A model generated the notes under the pieces. It worked only from the letters and a program-made list of their open reading frames with translations, did no database searches and had not been told where the DNA came from. Of a stretch of 64,000 nt of DNA, positions 26,482 through 35,518 are shown piece after piece. This DNA is from Pseudomonas mosselii (GTDB lineage: Bacteria; Pseudomonadota; Gammaproteobacteria; Pseudomonadales; Pseudomonadaceae), in contig NZ_CP081966.1 of NCBI RefSeq assembly GCF_019823065.1, forward strand, positions 1,643,501-1,707,500, written 5' to 3'. The stretch's first letter is position 1; each line of letters begins with the position of its first letter. Made by a program: the position numbers and the translations under genes.

Positions 26482-27453
26482 TTACAGCCAGCCCGAACGC
26501 TTGAAGCTGTAGTACAACCCCGAACAGCCCAGGGCGATCACCCCCAGCACGCCGAAGTAACCATAGTGCCAGGCCAGCTCCGGCATGTTCTCGAAGTTCA
26601 TCCCGTAGATCCCGGCGACCGCCGTGGGAAACGCCAGGATCGCCGCCCAGGCGGCGAACTTGCGCTGGGTGATGCTTTGCCGTGACGACTCCAGCAGCAT
26701 GCCGATCTCGATGGTCTGGCTGGCGATGTCGCGGATCCCGGCCAGGTCCTCCATCTGCCGCGTGACATGGATCTGCACGTCGCGAAAGTACGGGCGCATG
26801 TTCTTGTCGATGAACGGAAAGCTCAGGCGCTGCAGTTCTTCGCTGATCTCCACCATCGGCGCCACGTAGCGGCGCAGGCGCAGGATGTCGCGGCGCAGGC
26901 TGTGCAGGCGCTGGATGTCTTCTTCCTTGAGTGAATTGCCGAGCACGCTCTGTTCCAGCTCCTCGATCTCGCCGTGGATGGCCTCGCTCACCGGTTGGTA
27001 GTTCTCGGTGACGAAATCCAGCAGTGCGTAGAGCACGAAGTCCTCGCCGTGTTCGAGCAGCAGCGGGCGCGCTTCGCAGCGCTGGCGCACCAGGGCATAG
27101 GACTTCGAGTGACCGTTGCGGCAGGTGATGATGTAGCCGTTGCCGGCGAAGATATGGGTCTCGATGAACTCGAGCTTTCCTTCGTGGCGTACCGGCGAGT
27201 AGGTAACGATGAACAGCGCGTCGCCGAAGGTCTCGAGTTTTGGCCGGCTATGTTTCTCCAGGGCGTCTTCGATGGCCAGCTCATGCAGGCCGAACTGGCG
27301 CTGCAGGTTGGCCAGTTCCTCTGCATTGGGCTCTTCCAGGCCGATCCAGACGAAGTGTCCGGGCTTGCGCGCCCATTCGGCGCCCTCGTCAAGGCTGATG
27401 TTGGTGACCTTCCTGCCGGCGCTGTACACCGCCGATGCGACGACTCGACCCAT
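26482..27453 (-). CDS. corA: CorA family Mg2+/Co2+ channel
   Basis: A 323-residue pentameric channel subunit. A long cytoplasmic N-terminal domain (1-~260) with helical stalk is followed by two C-terminal transmembrane helices; the selectivity motif GMN is at residues ~284-286 in IYGMNFENMPEL, and the C terminus is basic (FKRSGWL). The MPEL after GMN fits CorA rather than ZntB. It mediates Mg2+ uptake in its usual role. A start ATG at 27453 is used. More than one CorA paralog is common in pseudomonads. Confidence 0.9.
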   Translation of the reverse strand: MGRVVASAVYSAGRKVTNISLDEGAEWARKPGHFVWIGLEEPNAEELANLQRQFGLHELAIEDALEKHSRPKLETFGDALFIVTYSPVRHEGKLEFIETHIFAGNGYIITCRNGHSKSYALVRQRCEARPLLLEHGEDFVLYALLDFVTENYQPVSEAIHGEIEELEQSVLGNSLKEEDIQRLHSLRRDILRLRRYVAPMVEISEELQRLSFPFIDKNMRPYFRDVQIHVTRQMEDLAGIRDIASQTIEIGMLLESSRQSITQRKFAAWAAILAFPTAVAGIYGMNFENMPELAWHYGYFGVLGVIALGCSGLYYSFKRSGWL

Positions 27454-27528
27454 GGTTGTCCGCTTATCCGATTGAACACGCTACACAGCTTGGGCTGTGT
27501 AGCGGTGCGGGGCAAGTCCGCACGCAGG

Positions 27529-28248
27529 TCAGGGCGTGGTGACTTCGCTTTCCATATGGTCGATGCAGTGTTGCATCTGGCTGCGGCATTGCTCGATCAG
27601 TGCGGGCAAGTCCTGCTGGGTCAGGCCCGCGGTGGCGATCGGTGCCAGCGAGCGGATGATCACGGTGCGCTGGCGCCAGCTGTTCAGGCCCAGGCGCTGG
27701 GTGTAGCGGCTGACGCACACCGGCACGATCGGCACACCGGCCTCGATGGCCATGTGGAAAGCGCCCTTCTTGAACGCCAGCAATTGCTCGCCGGGGTTGC
27801 GCGTGCCTTCCGGGAAGATCCAGATCGAGGTGTCGTCGCGCAGGGTCCGGGTGGTGGTCTGCATGGCCTTGCGCGCCTGGTAGGCGTTCTTGCGGTCGAC
27901 CAGCACATTGCCGCCCAACCAGAACAGCTGGCCGAACAGCGGAATCCAGCCCAGGCTCTTCTTGCCGATGGCCACGGTGCGGCGCGGCACGACCTGGCCG
28001 AGGATGAACAGGTCATAGTTGGACTGGTGGTTGGCGATGATCACGCAGCCGGGGGGCTGGTCCCACAGCGGACCGACCTCGGCCTTGACCTTGATGCGCA
28101 TGAGCCAGGCGGCCGGCACGCTGTACAGGCGGGCGAACAGGCGGCTGTTGTCGGGATTGAACGGGCGCAGCAGGCCGATCACCAGACCGACGACACCCAC
28201 GAGCAGGAAGTGCAGCGCCAACAGGAGCATGCGAAGCATAAAAAGCAT
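27529..28248 (-). CDS. plsC: 1-acyl-sn-glycerol-3-phosphate acyltransferase
   Basis: Acylates lysophosphatidic acid at the inner membrane. The protein (239 residues from the ATG at 28248; a GTG at 28260 would add four) starts with one hydrophobic helix and carries the acyltransferase motifs NHQSNYD (HX4D), FPEGTRNPGE and VPIVPVC. PlsC paralogs are common in this genus; this could be one of several lysophospholipid acyltransferases rather than the main one. Neither start has a strong ribosome site. Confidence 0.87.
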   Translation of the reverse strand: MLFMLRMLLLALHFLLVGVVGLVIGLLRPFNPDNSRLFARLYSVPAAWLMRIKVKAEVGPLWDQPPGCVIIANHQSNYDLFILGQVVPRRTVAIGKKSLGWIPLFGQLFWLGGNVLVDRKNAYQARKAMQTTTRTLRDDTSIWIFPEGTRNPGEQLLAFKKGAFHMAIEAGVPIVPVCVSRYTQRLGLNSWRQRTVIIRSLAPIATAGLTQQDLPALIEQCRSQMQHCIDHMESEVTTP

Positions 28249-28338
28249 GGTACGACTCACACCGGACAGTCGCGGCGCAGTGTACGGGTGTGCACTGTCA
28301 GGGGCAAACGTTGCTATGGCGTATGGGGCTTTGACCTC

Positions 28339-28406
28339 GTGGGAGCGGGCTTGCCCCGCGATGCGATCGCCAGGCGGATACCATCGCGGGGCAAGCCCGC
28401 TCCCAC
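28339..28406. repeat. Paired inverted REP element (25-bp arms)
   Basis: Arms at 28339-28363 and 28382-28406 are perfect 25-base reverse complements built on GTGGGAGCGGGCTTGCCCCG, with an 18-base spacer. It lies between plsC and the crotonase gene, which are both on the minus strand, so it sits downstream of the crotonase gene and upstream of plsC. Confidence 0.85.
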
Positions 28407-28437
28407 AAAGCGTATTTAGAAAAGCCTGTGGACGGGA

Positions 28438-29127
28438 TCAGCCCAGGTGGTTCTGGTCTGCCAGGATCGCCTCGTCCAGCGCTTCCAGCAGTGCCTTGCG
28501 CACTTTCAGCTTGGTGTTCTTGTGCGCCAGCATGTTCAGCTTCTTCAGTTCGCGGGCCGCGGCGAGGGCGGTTTCCCGCAACTGCTCGGCGGGCACCACC
28601 TTGTCGAGGAAGCCGGCTTCACGGGCGCCCTGTGGGTCGAAGATCTCGGCGTTGTTCACTGAACGCTGGAACGCCGCGCGGCCCAGACGGTCGCGGGCCA
28701 GTTCGATACCGGCATGGTGCATGGTCATGCCGATCTGCACTTCGTTCAGGCAGATCTTGTAGGGGCCTTCGACCCCGATGCGGTAGTCACCCGACAGCAG
28801 CAGGAAAGCGCCCTTGGCCACGGCATTGCCGGGGCAGGCGACGATCACCGGGAAGGGGTGCGACAGCAGGCGGCGGGCCAGGGTGGAGCCGGCGGTGACC
28901 AGGCCGACGGCCTCCTTGGGGCCGGCGGTCATCACCTTGAGGTCGTAGCCGCCGGAGAGAATGCCCGGCTGGCCGGTGATGATCACCACCGCGCGCTCCT
29001 CGACGGCGCGGTCGAGCGCGGCGTTGAAGGCTTTGATGACGTCCGGGGAGATGGCGTTGACCTTGCCGTTGTTCAGGGTCAGGGTGGCGATGCCGTCTTC
29101 GGCATGGTAGGTAATCAGCTCGCTCAT
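28438..29127 (-). CDS. Crotonase/enoyl-CoA hydratase family protein
   Basis: A 229-residue crotonase-fold protein, shorter than typical enoyl-CoA hydratases (~260). The first oxyanion segment is SGGYDLKVM and the second is GNAVAKGAFLLL, where FadB-like enzymes usually have a Glu after the GG; here no acid is evident at the expected catalytic position, and HAGIELARDRL replaces the second. So hydration activity is uncertain; other crotonase reactions are possible. The ATG at 29127 is used. Cytoplasmic. Confidence 0.85.
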   Translation of the reverse strand: MSELITYHAEDGIATLTLNNGKVNAISPDVIKAFNAALDRAVEERAVVIITGQPGILSGGYDLKVMTAGPKEAVGLVTAGSTLARRLLSHPFPVIVACPGNAVAKGAFLLLSGDYRIGVEGPYKICLNEVQIGMTMHHAGIELARDRLGRAAFQRSVNNAEIFDPQGAREAGFLDKVVPAEQLRETALAAARELKKLNMLAHKNTKLKVRKALLEALDEAILADQNHLG

Positions 29128-29350
29128 GGCAGAGTCCTTTGGATGGCGTGGCGATGACGTTACCCAGCGGCACCGGTCAGGTAAAGCGCCAAGACTGACT
29201 GGTCAGTCAGCGCTGCGTCCTTGCGCCCTGTGCCCTCGGGGCAGCGGCGCAAGGTGCGGGAAAAGCGCTGGGCACAATGGCAGCATTACCCTGATTGACC
29301 CGGTTTTTTGGTCGGTTGGCTTAAGCGCATGAAAATTCTGAAAAAAATGC

Positions 29351-29378
29351 TTGCCAAAGGAAAAGGCTTCTACTAAAT
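29351..29378 (+). promoter_or_regulatory. Probable promoter of tRNA-Ser
   Basis: TTGCCA (29351-29356) and TAAATT (29373-29378) are separated by 16 bp, about 40 bp before the tRNA. The region just after (GCGCGCCTCGAC) is GC-rich, as in stringently controlled stable-RNA promoters. The rest of the 290-bp gap before it (29128-29350) shows no gene. Confidence 0.45.
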
Positions 29379-29417
29379 TAGCGCGCCTCGACAGGCTGAA
29401 TAGCTTGAAGAGAAAAC

Positions 29418-29507
29418 GGTGAAGTGTCCGAGTGGTCGAAGGAGCACGCCTGGAAAGTGTGTATACGAGAAATCGTATCAAGGGTTCAAATCCCTTCTTC
29501 ACCGCCA
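29418..29507 (+). tRNA. tRNA-Ser (anticodon GGA)
   Basis: A 90-base class II tRNA including encoded CCA. Acceptor stem GGTGAAG pairs with CTTCACC, discriminator G, CCA at 29505-29507. The anticodon loop CTGGAAA gives GGA, reading UCC/UCU. A long variable arm (TGTATACGAGAAATCGTATCA) and T loop GGGTTCAAATCCC are typical of serine tRNAs. A terminator follows immediately. Confidence 0.95.
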
Positions 29508-29516
29508 CATTCTGCG

Positions 29517-29552
29517 AAAAGCCCCCGAATCGAAAGGTTCGGGGGCTTTTTG
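29517..29552. terminator. Terminator after tRNA-Ser
   Basis: AAAAGCCCCCGAA (29517-29529) pairs with TTCGGGGGCTTTT (29538-29550), followed by T-rich sequence. The A/T flanks let it work in both directions, so it may also end the convergent glycosyltransferase-like gene. Confidence 0.9.
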
Positions 29553-29618
29553 TTTATTACGGCATGGTTTGTGGCTGCGCAGGCTTGGGCAGGCTTGCGC
29601 AGCAGTCAGTGGTCGGAT

Positions 29619-30644
29619 TTAGCCGTGGGGCCGGCGCTCGGCAAATGCCCGAAATTCCCGGTCGCTTGCCCAGAGCTTGTCTATCTCGGCCTTTCGCTTT
29701 GTCGAAGGCGTGGCTTTCAGTGCTTCAAGCGCTTTGCCCCAAAATACGTAGCGGGTCGCATTCAGGTAGGCGCAATCGTTCGGGTTGCGGCCTAGCAGGT
29801 AATAGCGGCCAGCCTTGCGCAGTTCTCGGCTCAGGCCAATCAGTCTGAATCTGTTGCCCAGCCTGTGCTTGAGGCTCGGGGGTGGTATGTGGCTGGGCAC
29901 TCCCCGCGATACCTCGACCAGTGCGCGGCTGAACTGCTCATCGAAACGCTGGAAGAACAGCCCCACCATGGCGTGGTAATAGGACTTCTGTGAATAGTAG
30001 TGATGCACGCAGTCGCGGGCCTCGACCACCTGCTTGTCGCCCAGCATGAAGGAAACGGCGATCTGCTCCATGGTGTGCAGTTGCGTATGCAAGTGTGCCC
30101 ATTGATCGATCAGGGCGATCGCTTCGTCCAGCAGTCCGGTGTGACGGCGAGTCATTCCGCAGATACCGCTGTTGTAGAGACGCAGCGAAGGGCTGGGGGA
30201 ACGCTTGCCCGCCGCCAGTTCCGCGACCAGCCCGGTGTAGTCGTCGCGCTGCGACGCGTGCTGCCAGCAGAACTCGTACTGGTCCATGAGGAAGTGCTCA
30301 TCGCTGACGCGGTCGAAGAGCAGTGCCGGATCTTTCACGAAGATGGTATCGGTATCGACGAAGATGGTCTTTTCGGCGAGCTCCATGCCCCGACGAATCG
30401 CCATGGCCTTGCGTCGGTGAACGTAACCGGCCGGTCCCATCCAGTCCGCCAATGTCGCCTCGTCCAGAAGTTGCGTATGAACCGGCCAGCCTGCAAAGGC
30501 CTCGGGATGGTCGGTGAACACGCTAATGCTGAAACTCTCGCGATCGGCTTGGTGGCGCAGGGCGGAGAGGATGCTGAACTTTGCTTCGTGCAGGTAAGCG
30601 GTTTTCTTTCCGTACAGAAGGTACAACAGATGATTCGACTGCAT
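29619..30644 (-). CDS. GT-A-like glycosyltransferase-fold protein, probably accessory
   Basis: A 341-residue cytoplasmic protein with a nucleotide-sugar transferase look: N-terminal LLYLLYGKKTAY, a FTDHPEAF strand, RRKAMAIRRGMELAEKTIFVDTDT with the DxD motif Asp97-Thr98-Asp99, and YNSGICGM further on, which matches many GT-A enzymes. It lacks recognisable neighbours of a polysaccharide cluster. Position next to a tRNA-Ser, lower apparent GC content and unusual codon choice (many A/T third bases) hint at horizontal acquisition. Acceptor and donor unknown. Confidence 0.75.
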   Translation of the reverse strand: MQSNHLLYLLYGKKTAYLHEAKFSILSALRHQADRESFSISVFTDHPEAFAGWPVHTQLLDEATLADWMGPAGYVHRRKAMAIRRGMELAEKTIFVDTDTIFVKDPALLFDRVSDEHFLMDQYEFCWQHASQRDDYTGLVAELAAGKRSPSPSLRLYNSGICGMTRRHTGLLDEAIALIDQWAHLHTQLHTMEQIAVSFMLGDKQVVEARDCVHHYYSQKSYYHAMVGLFFQRFDEQFSRALVEVSRGVPSHIPPPSLKHRLGNRFRLIGLSRELRKAGRYYLLGRNPNDCAYLNATRYVFWGKALEALKATPSTKRKAEIDKLWASDREFRAFAERRPHG

Positions 30645-30842
30645 AAAAACTGAATTCCAATATCCCTATCCGGCTCTGCGCCTACCGGGTGGCATAATGC
30701 CATATGCGTGTTGAAGCCTCCAAACGGCTTTCAACTGGTATGGTGACGATTGTGTTGCAGGGGGTAGCGGCAAGGTGAGGAGGCCTGCGCGCCGTTCGAC
30801 CGCGAACGGGGGATTATGTTTGCCGCTAGCCCGCCGCAGCGC

Positions 30843-32975
30843 TCAAAAACTGACACTGGCCGACAGCCGGGCGGTTCGCGGTGCTCCCTGGAACAGGTAG
30901 TTGTCGCCCAGGTAGTCACCCACATCACGCCAATAGCGCTTGTCGAAGACGTTGTCCACGGTCAGGCGCAGTACCGTGTCGTAGCCGCCGATAGTTGTGC
31001 GGTAGCGGCTGCCGATGTCGAACACGGTATAGCCGCCGACTTCGACATCACCGGTGTGGTCGGCGTACTTTCTGGCGCTGTAGTGGGCGCCGCCGAGCAG
31101 GGCCAGGCCGGGGACGGGCAGGGCGTAGTCGGCCTGCAGTGCCGCGCGCAGGCGCGGGACGTTGATCGCCTGGTGGCCTTCGTAGGCGTCGGTGTCGCTG
31201 TTCTGCACGCGGGCGCGGATTGCCGCCGCACTGGCCTGGATCTGCAGGTTGGAGGTCACCCAGCCACTGGCGCCGAGTTCGAGGCCGGTGTTCTTCTGCT
31301 GGCCCGACTGCACGTAGGTCGGCATTGGGGTTGCGTCGGGGCGGGCGTATTGGTAGGCCTGGCGGATCTGGAACAGTGCCGCGCTGAAGCTCATGCCCTG
31401 CCAGTCGCGCTTGATGCCGACTTCGAGCTGGCGCGACAGGGTGGGGGCGAGGATCTCGGCGGCGTTGCTGGCGAACCAGGGCGCAGTGCCGCCTGCGGAA
31501 AGGCCCTTCGAATAGCTGGCATAGAGCGTGGTATCGGGCTGCGGCTTGTAGATCAGTGCCGCATTGGGCAGCAACTGGTACTGCTGGGTATGCCGCCCGG
31601 CGACGCCGTTCTCGTTCCAGGTCTTCTCGTCCAGCCGGACCTCGCGGGCCCCGACCACTGTCTGCCAGTGCTCGTTGAAGGTGATGCGGTCGCTGAAGAA
31701 CAGGCCGTACTGGCGGCTGTCGAGGCGGCGCTCGCTGGCGCCGATCGGTTTGCCGGAGGGCGCGTAGGCTGGCGCATTGGTGTTAACATTGCCGGTGCCG
31801 ATCCATTCGTTGTAGTACGGCCGCTGATCGAGTGTGCGACGTTGCGCGCTGGTACCCACGGTCAGTTCGTGGCCAACGCCCAAGGCGTCGAAGTGCCCAT
31901 CGAGCGTGGCCTGTGCTTCATCGATGCGACGGGTGTCGTCGGGACTGCGGAAATCGTAGATGTCGTACTCGCCGTTGCTGCCGAAGAAGGCGCCCTCACT
32001 CGAGCCCCAGGCAAACGCACTGTAGTCGTCGATCACCACCTTGCTCCGCGAAGCGCTCAGGGTGCCGTTCCAGTTGTCGTTGAACTGGTACTTGAAGCGC
32101 CCGCCCAGGTTCAGCGAGTCGTTCTGCACCGGCTTGGCCCAGGACTGCCAGGCCAGGTGATCCTTGGGGTCGACGTTGTGGGGTAGCTGCTTGCCGCCGA
32201 GCAGTTGATAGCCCGGTACCGAATACTGCTCGCGGTGCTGGTACTCGGCGTCCAGTTCCAGCACGGCATTCGGGTTGATCTGCCAGTCGAGCGCCAGGGA
32301 GGCGAAATCCCGCTTGCCGTCGGCGTGGTCGACGTACGAGCGGATGTCCTCGTGGGCCAGGTTGACCCGCAGGCCGAACTGGCGCTCGGCGCCAAACCAG
32401 CCGCCTAGGTCGGTGGCCAGATAGCGTTCGCCCTGTTCATTGCTCGAGACTGTGACCGTGCGCACGTCCTCGGCCCGCTTGGTCACATAGTTGACCAGTC
32501 CGCCGGGCTCCGACACGCCGCTCTGCAACCCCGACAGCCCCTTGAGCAACTCCACCTGCTGCTTGTTTTCCAGTGCCACGTTCTGCTCGCCGGCGATCGT
32601 CTGGCCGTTGATCCGATAACTGCTGGCGGCGTTGAGCTCGAAGCCGCGCACGTTGAAGTTCTCGTAATAGCCGATGGGCGCGTAGCTTTCACCCACCGAG
32701 GCATCGCTTTGCAGCACCTCGCTCAGCTTGCGCACCTGGCGGTCGTCCAGCAGCTGGCGGCTGAATACGCTGACCGAGGCCGGGGTGTCGAGCAGCGGCG
32801 CGCTGTGCAGGCCGCCGACCTGGGCTTCGCGTGCCTGGTAGCTGGTGTCGTCCTGAACCTCAAAGATGTGCACCGGGGCGAGGATCACGCTGTCCTCGGC
32901 CAGGCCCTGGCCACTGTGCAGGGCAAGGCCCAGGCCGAGCAGGCCAAGGGGCAGGCGGGGGCGAAGCGGGGTCAT
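30843..32975 (-). CDS. TonB-dependent siderophore receptor
   Basis: A 710-residue outer-membrane receptor with a signal peptide of ~26 residues (ending GQGLA), a plug domain (TPASVSVFSRQLLDD, NFNVRGFEL, LLKGLSGLQSG, GGLVNYVTKRA) and a 22-strand barrel ending in the required C-terminal Phe. There is no N-terminal STN signalling domain, so it does not directly drive a sigma/anti-sigma pair. It probably imports a xenosiderophore or similar iron complex; the plug is of the FhuA/FoxA-like type. AAGGAG precedes the ATG at 32975. I saw no clear Fur box. Confidence 0.92.
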   Translation of the reverse strand: MTPLRPRLPLGLLGLGLALHSGQGLAEDSVILAPVHIFEVQDDTSYQAREAQVGGLHSAPLLDTPASVSVFSRQLLDDRQVRKLSEVLQSDASVGESYAPIGYYENFNVRGFELNAASSYRINGQTIAGEQNVALENKQQVELLKGLSGLQSGVSEPGGLVNYVTKRAEDVRTVTVSSNEQGERYLATDLGGWFGAERQFGLRVNLAHEDIRSYVDHADGKRDFASLALDWQINPNAVLELDAEYQHREQYSVPGYQLLGGKQLPHNVDPKDHLAWQSWAKPVQNDSLNLGGRFKYQFNDNWNGTLSASRSKVVIDDYSAFAWGSSEGAFFGSNGEYDIYDFRSPDDTRRIDEAQATLDGHFDALGVGHELTVGTSAQRRTLDQRPYYNEWIGTGNVNTNAPAYAPSGKPIGASERRLDSRQYGLFFSDRITFNEHWQTVVGAREVRLDEKTWNENGVAGRHTQQYQLLPNAALIYKPQPDTTLYASYSKGLSAGGTAPWFASNAAEILAPTLSRQLEVGIKRDWQGMSFSAALFQIRQAYQYARPDATPMPTYVQSGQQKNTGLELGASGWVTSNLQIQASAAAIRARVQNSDTDAYEGHQAINVPRLRAALQADYALPVPGLALLGGAHYSARKYADHTGDVEVGGYTVFDIGSRYRTTIGGYDTVLRLTVDNVFDKRYWRDVGDYLGDNYLFQGAPRTARLSASVSF

Positions 32976-33114
32976 GCAAGGCTCCTTGAAAGAGGACGCG
33001 CCGTTATCGCTCGGCAGCTGTCGGGCAGGCAAAAGGGCGCCATGGTAGCAGGCTGCCGGGCAATCTTTCAGGGGCAGAGGATGGGGAGGCCGGAGGCGAT
33101 TGCGATGCAGGCGC

Positions 33115-33142
33115 TATCGCGGATCGAGCCCGCTCCCACAGT
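33115..33142. repeat. Single REP-like sequence
   Basis: TATCGCGGATCGAGCCCGCTCCCACAG is a diverged single copy of the REP arm found paired elsewhere. It lies in the 260-bp gap upstream of the TonB receptor. Confidence 0.5.
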
Positions 33143-33235
33143 CCCGCATCAGTCTTCGGGCATGCGCATCTGCTGTGGGGCCGGCTTGCCGACGATGACG
33201 CCAGTACAGTCAATACGAGCGAAGTCGCTGTCGAT

Positions 33236-33613
33236 TCAAGCCGCCGCCGGCCGCTGGTGCCGGCGCCAGCTGTCGTCGATCTTCGACCAGGTCTTGCCGT
33301 CGGTGATGGCCAGCAGCTTGCGGCCATCCTTGAAGGTGGCGAGGAAGGTGACTTCCTCCTCCTTGCCGCCCAGCAGAAGACCGGCCAGCAGGCCGACCGG
33401 GCCGGCCACCAGGGCGCCTGCCACGCCCCAGCCAAGGGCGCTACCGAGGCTGCGGGTCGATTCGAGGTTGGCCAGCTTCAGATCCTCGATCCGCGCCAGC
33501 GAAATGCGCTCGCCGGGCGAGGGGCTGCGCGGGGTCTTGAGTGTGAGCGCTCCATTGCGATACTCGCCTTCACCTTGCAAGAAATCGCCGGATTGCACCG
33601 TGAGTCTTGTCAT
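33236..33613 (-). CDS. Glycine-zipper hypothetical protein
   Basis: A 125-residue protein with an N-terminal strand-rich region (LTVQSGDFLQGEGEYRNGAL), a basic/acidic linker, a glycine-zipper membrane segment (GALVAGPVGLLAGLLLGG, residues ~65-83) and a C-terminal region KEEEVTFLATFKDGRKLLAITDG with a predicted PH-like strand pattern. It begins MTRLTVQS with no signal peptide. Function unknown. It lies upstream of the TonB receptor on the same strand but 260 bp away, so cotranscription is uncertain. Confidence 0.75.
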   Translation of the reverse strand: MTRLTVQSGDFLQGEGEYRNGALTLKTPRSPSPGERISLARIEDLKLANLESTRSLGSALGWGVAGALVAGPVGLLAGLLLGGKEEEVTFLATFKDGRKLLAITDGKTWSKIDDSWRRHQRPAAA

Positions 33614-34053
33614 TGTGTCGTCCTGTCAGGAAGGGGTCGTTGACCAACGCCTACTGAGCGCTTGCCACGCCGGTAAGTCAACGAGCAGGCGACGGAGGGT
33701 CGTGTGGCGGGTTGTCGCGCAGTAAAGCGCATAGACGAGCGAACGGCGGCGCTCAACAAGTGAAAGTCGCATTTTCGAAAGTAAACTTCGAACCGTTGTC
33801 TATAACTGCCATGGGTCATGACTGTAACTAATGCTTATCGCTGGCGCCGTTGATCCATCGCAGTTTGCGCAAATTAGTGCGGCACAGTTAATTTTCGAAA
33901 ACGAAAAAATGGCGTCAAAAAACGCTGGACATTAAGTTTCAATGTGTGTCAGTTTTTTTGCGCCTCATAAAGGCGAGTGACAGGAAGTTCTCGCCCGGTG
34001 GGAGAACCCTGTCGGACATCAACTGCTTTTTTGTACACAAGGAAGTAATCTGC
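33614..34053. promoter_or_regulatory. Upstream region and leader of aprA
   Basis: A 440-bp gene-free, AT-rich region. It contains two identical copies of ATTTTCGAAA exactly 120 bp apart (33771-33780 and 33891-33900) and another TTCGAA at 33787-33792. Near the gene, CAGG (33981-33984) pairs with CCTG (34008-34011) and GTTCTC with GAGAAC, forming a stem-loop with GGA at its base and GGTGGGAG in its loop side; a second AAGGAAG is the ribosome site at 34039-34045. GGA-containing hairpins are the usual target of RsmA/CsrA proteins. In P. entomophila aprA is known to be under GacS/GacA control, which would fit. Confidence 0.5.
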
Positions 34054-35511
34054 ATGTCGAAAGTCAAAGAAAACGCCATTGTTTCCGCCGTTTCCGCACT
34101 GCAACCGAAGGGGCCAAGTTCGTCCTTCGGCCTGATCGACAGCTTTGCCCACCAGTACGACCGCGGCGGCGCGAACATCAATGGCAAGAAGTCCTTCACG
34201 GCCGACCAGGCCGCCGATCACATCCTGCGTGACGGCGCTGCCTGGAAAGACCTGAACAAGGACGGCACGATCAGCCTCACCTACACCTTCCTGACCAAGG
34301 CACCTTCGGACTTCTACAGCCGCGGACTGGGCTCCTTCAGCCAGTTCAGCGACCTGCAGAAGCAACAGGCCAAGCTGTCCATGCAGTCCTGGGCTGACGT
34401 GGCCAAGGTCACCTTCACCGAGGCGGCATCGGGCGGCGACGGTCACATGACCTTCGGCAACTTCAGCGCCAGCAACGGCGGCGCGGCATTCGCCTACCTG
34501 CCGTTCGACGGGCCTGGCTCGCACAAAGGGGAGTCCTGGTACCTGATCAACAGCGGCTACCAGGTCAACATCAACCCGGGTACCGGTAACTACGGTCGTC
34601 AGACCCTGACCCACGAGATCGGCCACGTACTGGGCCTGTCCCACCCCGGCGACTACAACGCCGGCGAGGGTAACCCGACCTACCGTGACGCCGACTATGC
34701 CCAGGATACCCGTGGCTACAGCGTCATGAGCTACTGGAGCGAGAGCAACAACGGGCAGAATTTCATCAAGGGCGGCGGTCAGTACTACGCCTCGGCCCCG
34801 TTGATGGACGACATCCTGGCGATCCAGAAGCTCTACGGCGCCAACTACGCCACCCGTGCCAGCGACACCACCTACGGCTTCAACTCCACCGCTGATCGCG
34901 ACTTCTACTCGGCCACCTCGGCCTCGTCGAAGCTGGTGTTCTCGGTGTGGGACGGTGGCGGCAACGACACCTTCGACTTCTCCGGGTTCACCCAGAACCA
35001 GAAGATCAACCTCAACGAAGCGTCGTTCTCCGACGTCGGCGGCATGGTCGGCAACGTCTCCATCGCCAAGGGCGTGACCATCGAAAACGCCATCGGCGGC
35101 TCGGGCAACGACCTGCTGATCGGCAACGCGCTGGCCAACGTGCTCAAGGGTGGTGCCGGCAACGACATCATCTACGGCGGCGGCGGTGCCGACCAGCTGT
35201 GGGGCGGCAGCGGCTCGGACACCTTCGTGTTCGCGGCCGTCAGCGACTCCACCAAGGCGGCGCCGGATCGCATCATGGACTTCACTTCGGGCGTGGACAA
35301 GATCGACCTGTCGGCCATCTCCGCGTTCGCCGTGAACAAGCTGCCGCTGCAGTTCGTCAACGCCTTTACCGGTCATGCCGGCGAGGCGCTGCTGACCTAC
35401 GACCAGGCCACCAACCTGGGCAGCCTGGCCATCGACTTCACCGGAAACAGCTCGGCTGACTTCCTGGTGACCACCGTTGGCCAGGCCGCTGTCACCGACA
35501 TCGTGGTCTGA
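34054..35511 (+). CDS. aprA: Serralysin-type alkaline metalloprotease, RTX protein
   Basis: A 485-residue secreted zinc protease of the serralysin family (M10B). The zinc motif is [11 protein letters not shown] with His187, Glu188, His191 and His197; the Met-turn SVMSYW places Met225 and Tyr227. A calcium-binding RTX beta-roll (residues ~348-393) has nonapeptides [20 protein letters not shown] and GGSGSDTF. The C terminus ends DIVV, the acidic-plus-hydrophobic type I secretion signal; there is no N-terminal signal peptide. In P. entomophila AprA is a virulence factor that degrades insect antimicrobial peptides. It heads the apr operon. The ATG at 34054 follows AAGGAAG; an upstream GTG would add an unlikely tail. 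Confidence 0.96.
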   Translation: MSKVKENAIVSAVSALQPKGPSSSFGLIDSFAHQYDRGGANINGKKSFTADQAADHILRDGAAWKDLNKDGTISLTYTFLTKAPSDFYSRGLGSFSQFSDLQKQQAKLSMQSWADVAKVTFTEAASGGDGHMTFGNFSASNGGAAFAYLPFDGPGSHKGESWYLINSGYQVNINPGTGNYGRQTLTHEIGHVLGLSHPGDYNAGEGNPTYRDADYAQDTRGYSVMSYWSESNNGQNFIKGGGQYYASAPLMDDILAIQKLYGANYATRASDTTYGFNSTADRDFYSATSASSKLVFSVWDGGGNDTFDFSGFTQNQKINLNEASFSDVGGMVGNVSIAKGVTIENAIGGSGNDLLIGNALANVLKGGAGNDIIYGGGGADQLWGGSGSDTFVFAAVSDSTKAAPDRIMDFTSGVDKIDLSAISAFAVNKLPLQFVNAFTGHAGEALLTYDQATNLGSLAIDFTGNSSADFLVTTVGQAAVTDIVV

Positions 35512-35518
35512 TGCAACA

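Noticed and set aside
30816..32186. 456-residue plus-strand frame opposite the TonB receptor
   Set aside because: No motif or start signal; antisense to a clear outer-membrane receptor with a C-terminal Phe.
32976..33235. Searched for a Fur box before the TonB receptor
   Set aside because: No convincing GATAAT-type palindrome was seen by eye.
34054..35511. Classifying aprA as a general RTX toxin
   Set aside because: The zinc motif, Met-turn and DIVV terminus identify a serralysin protease.
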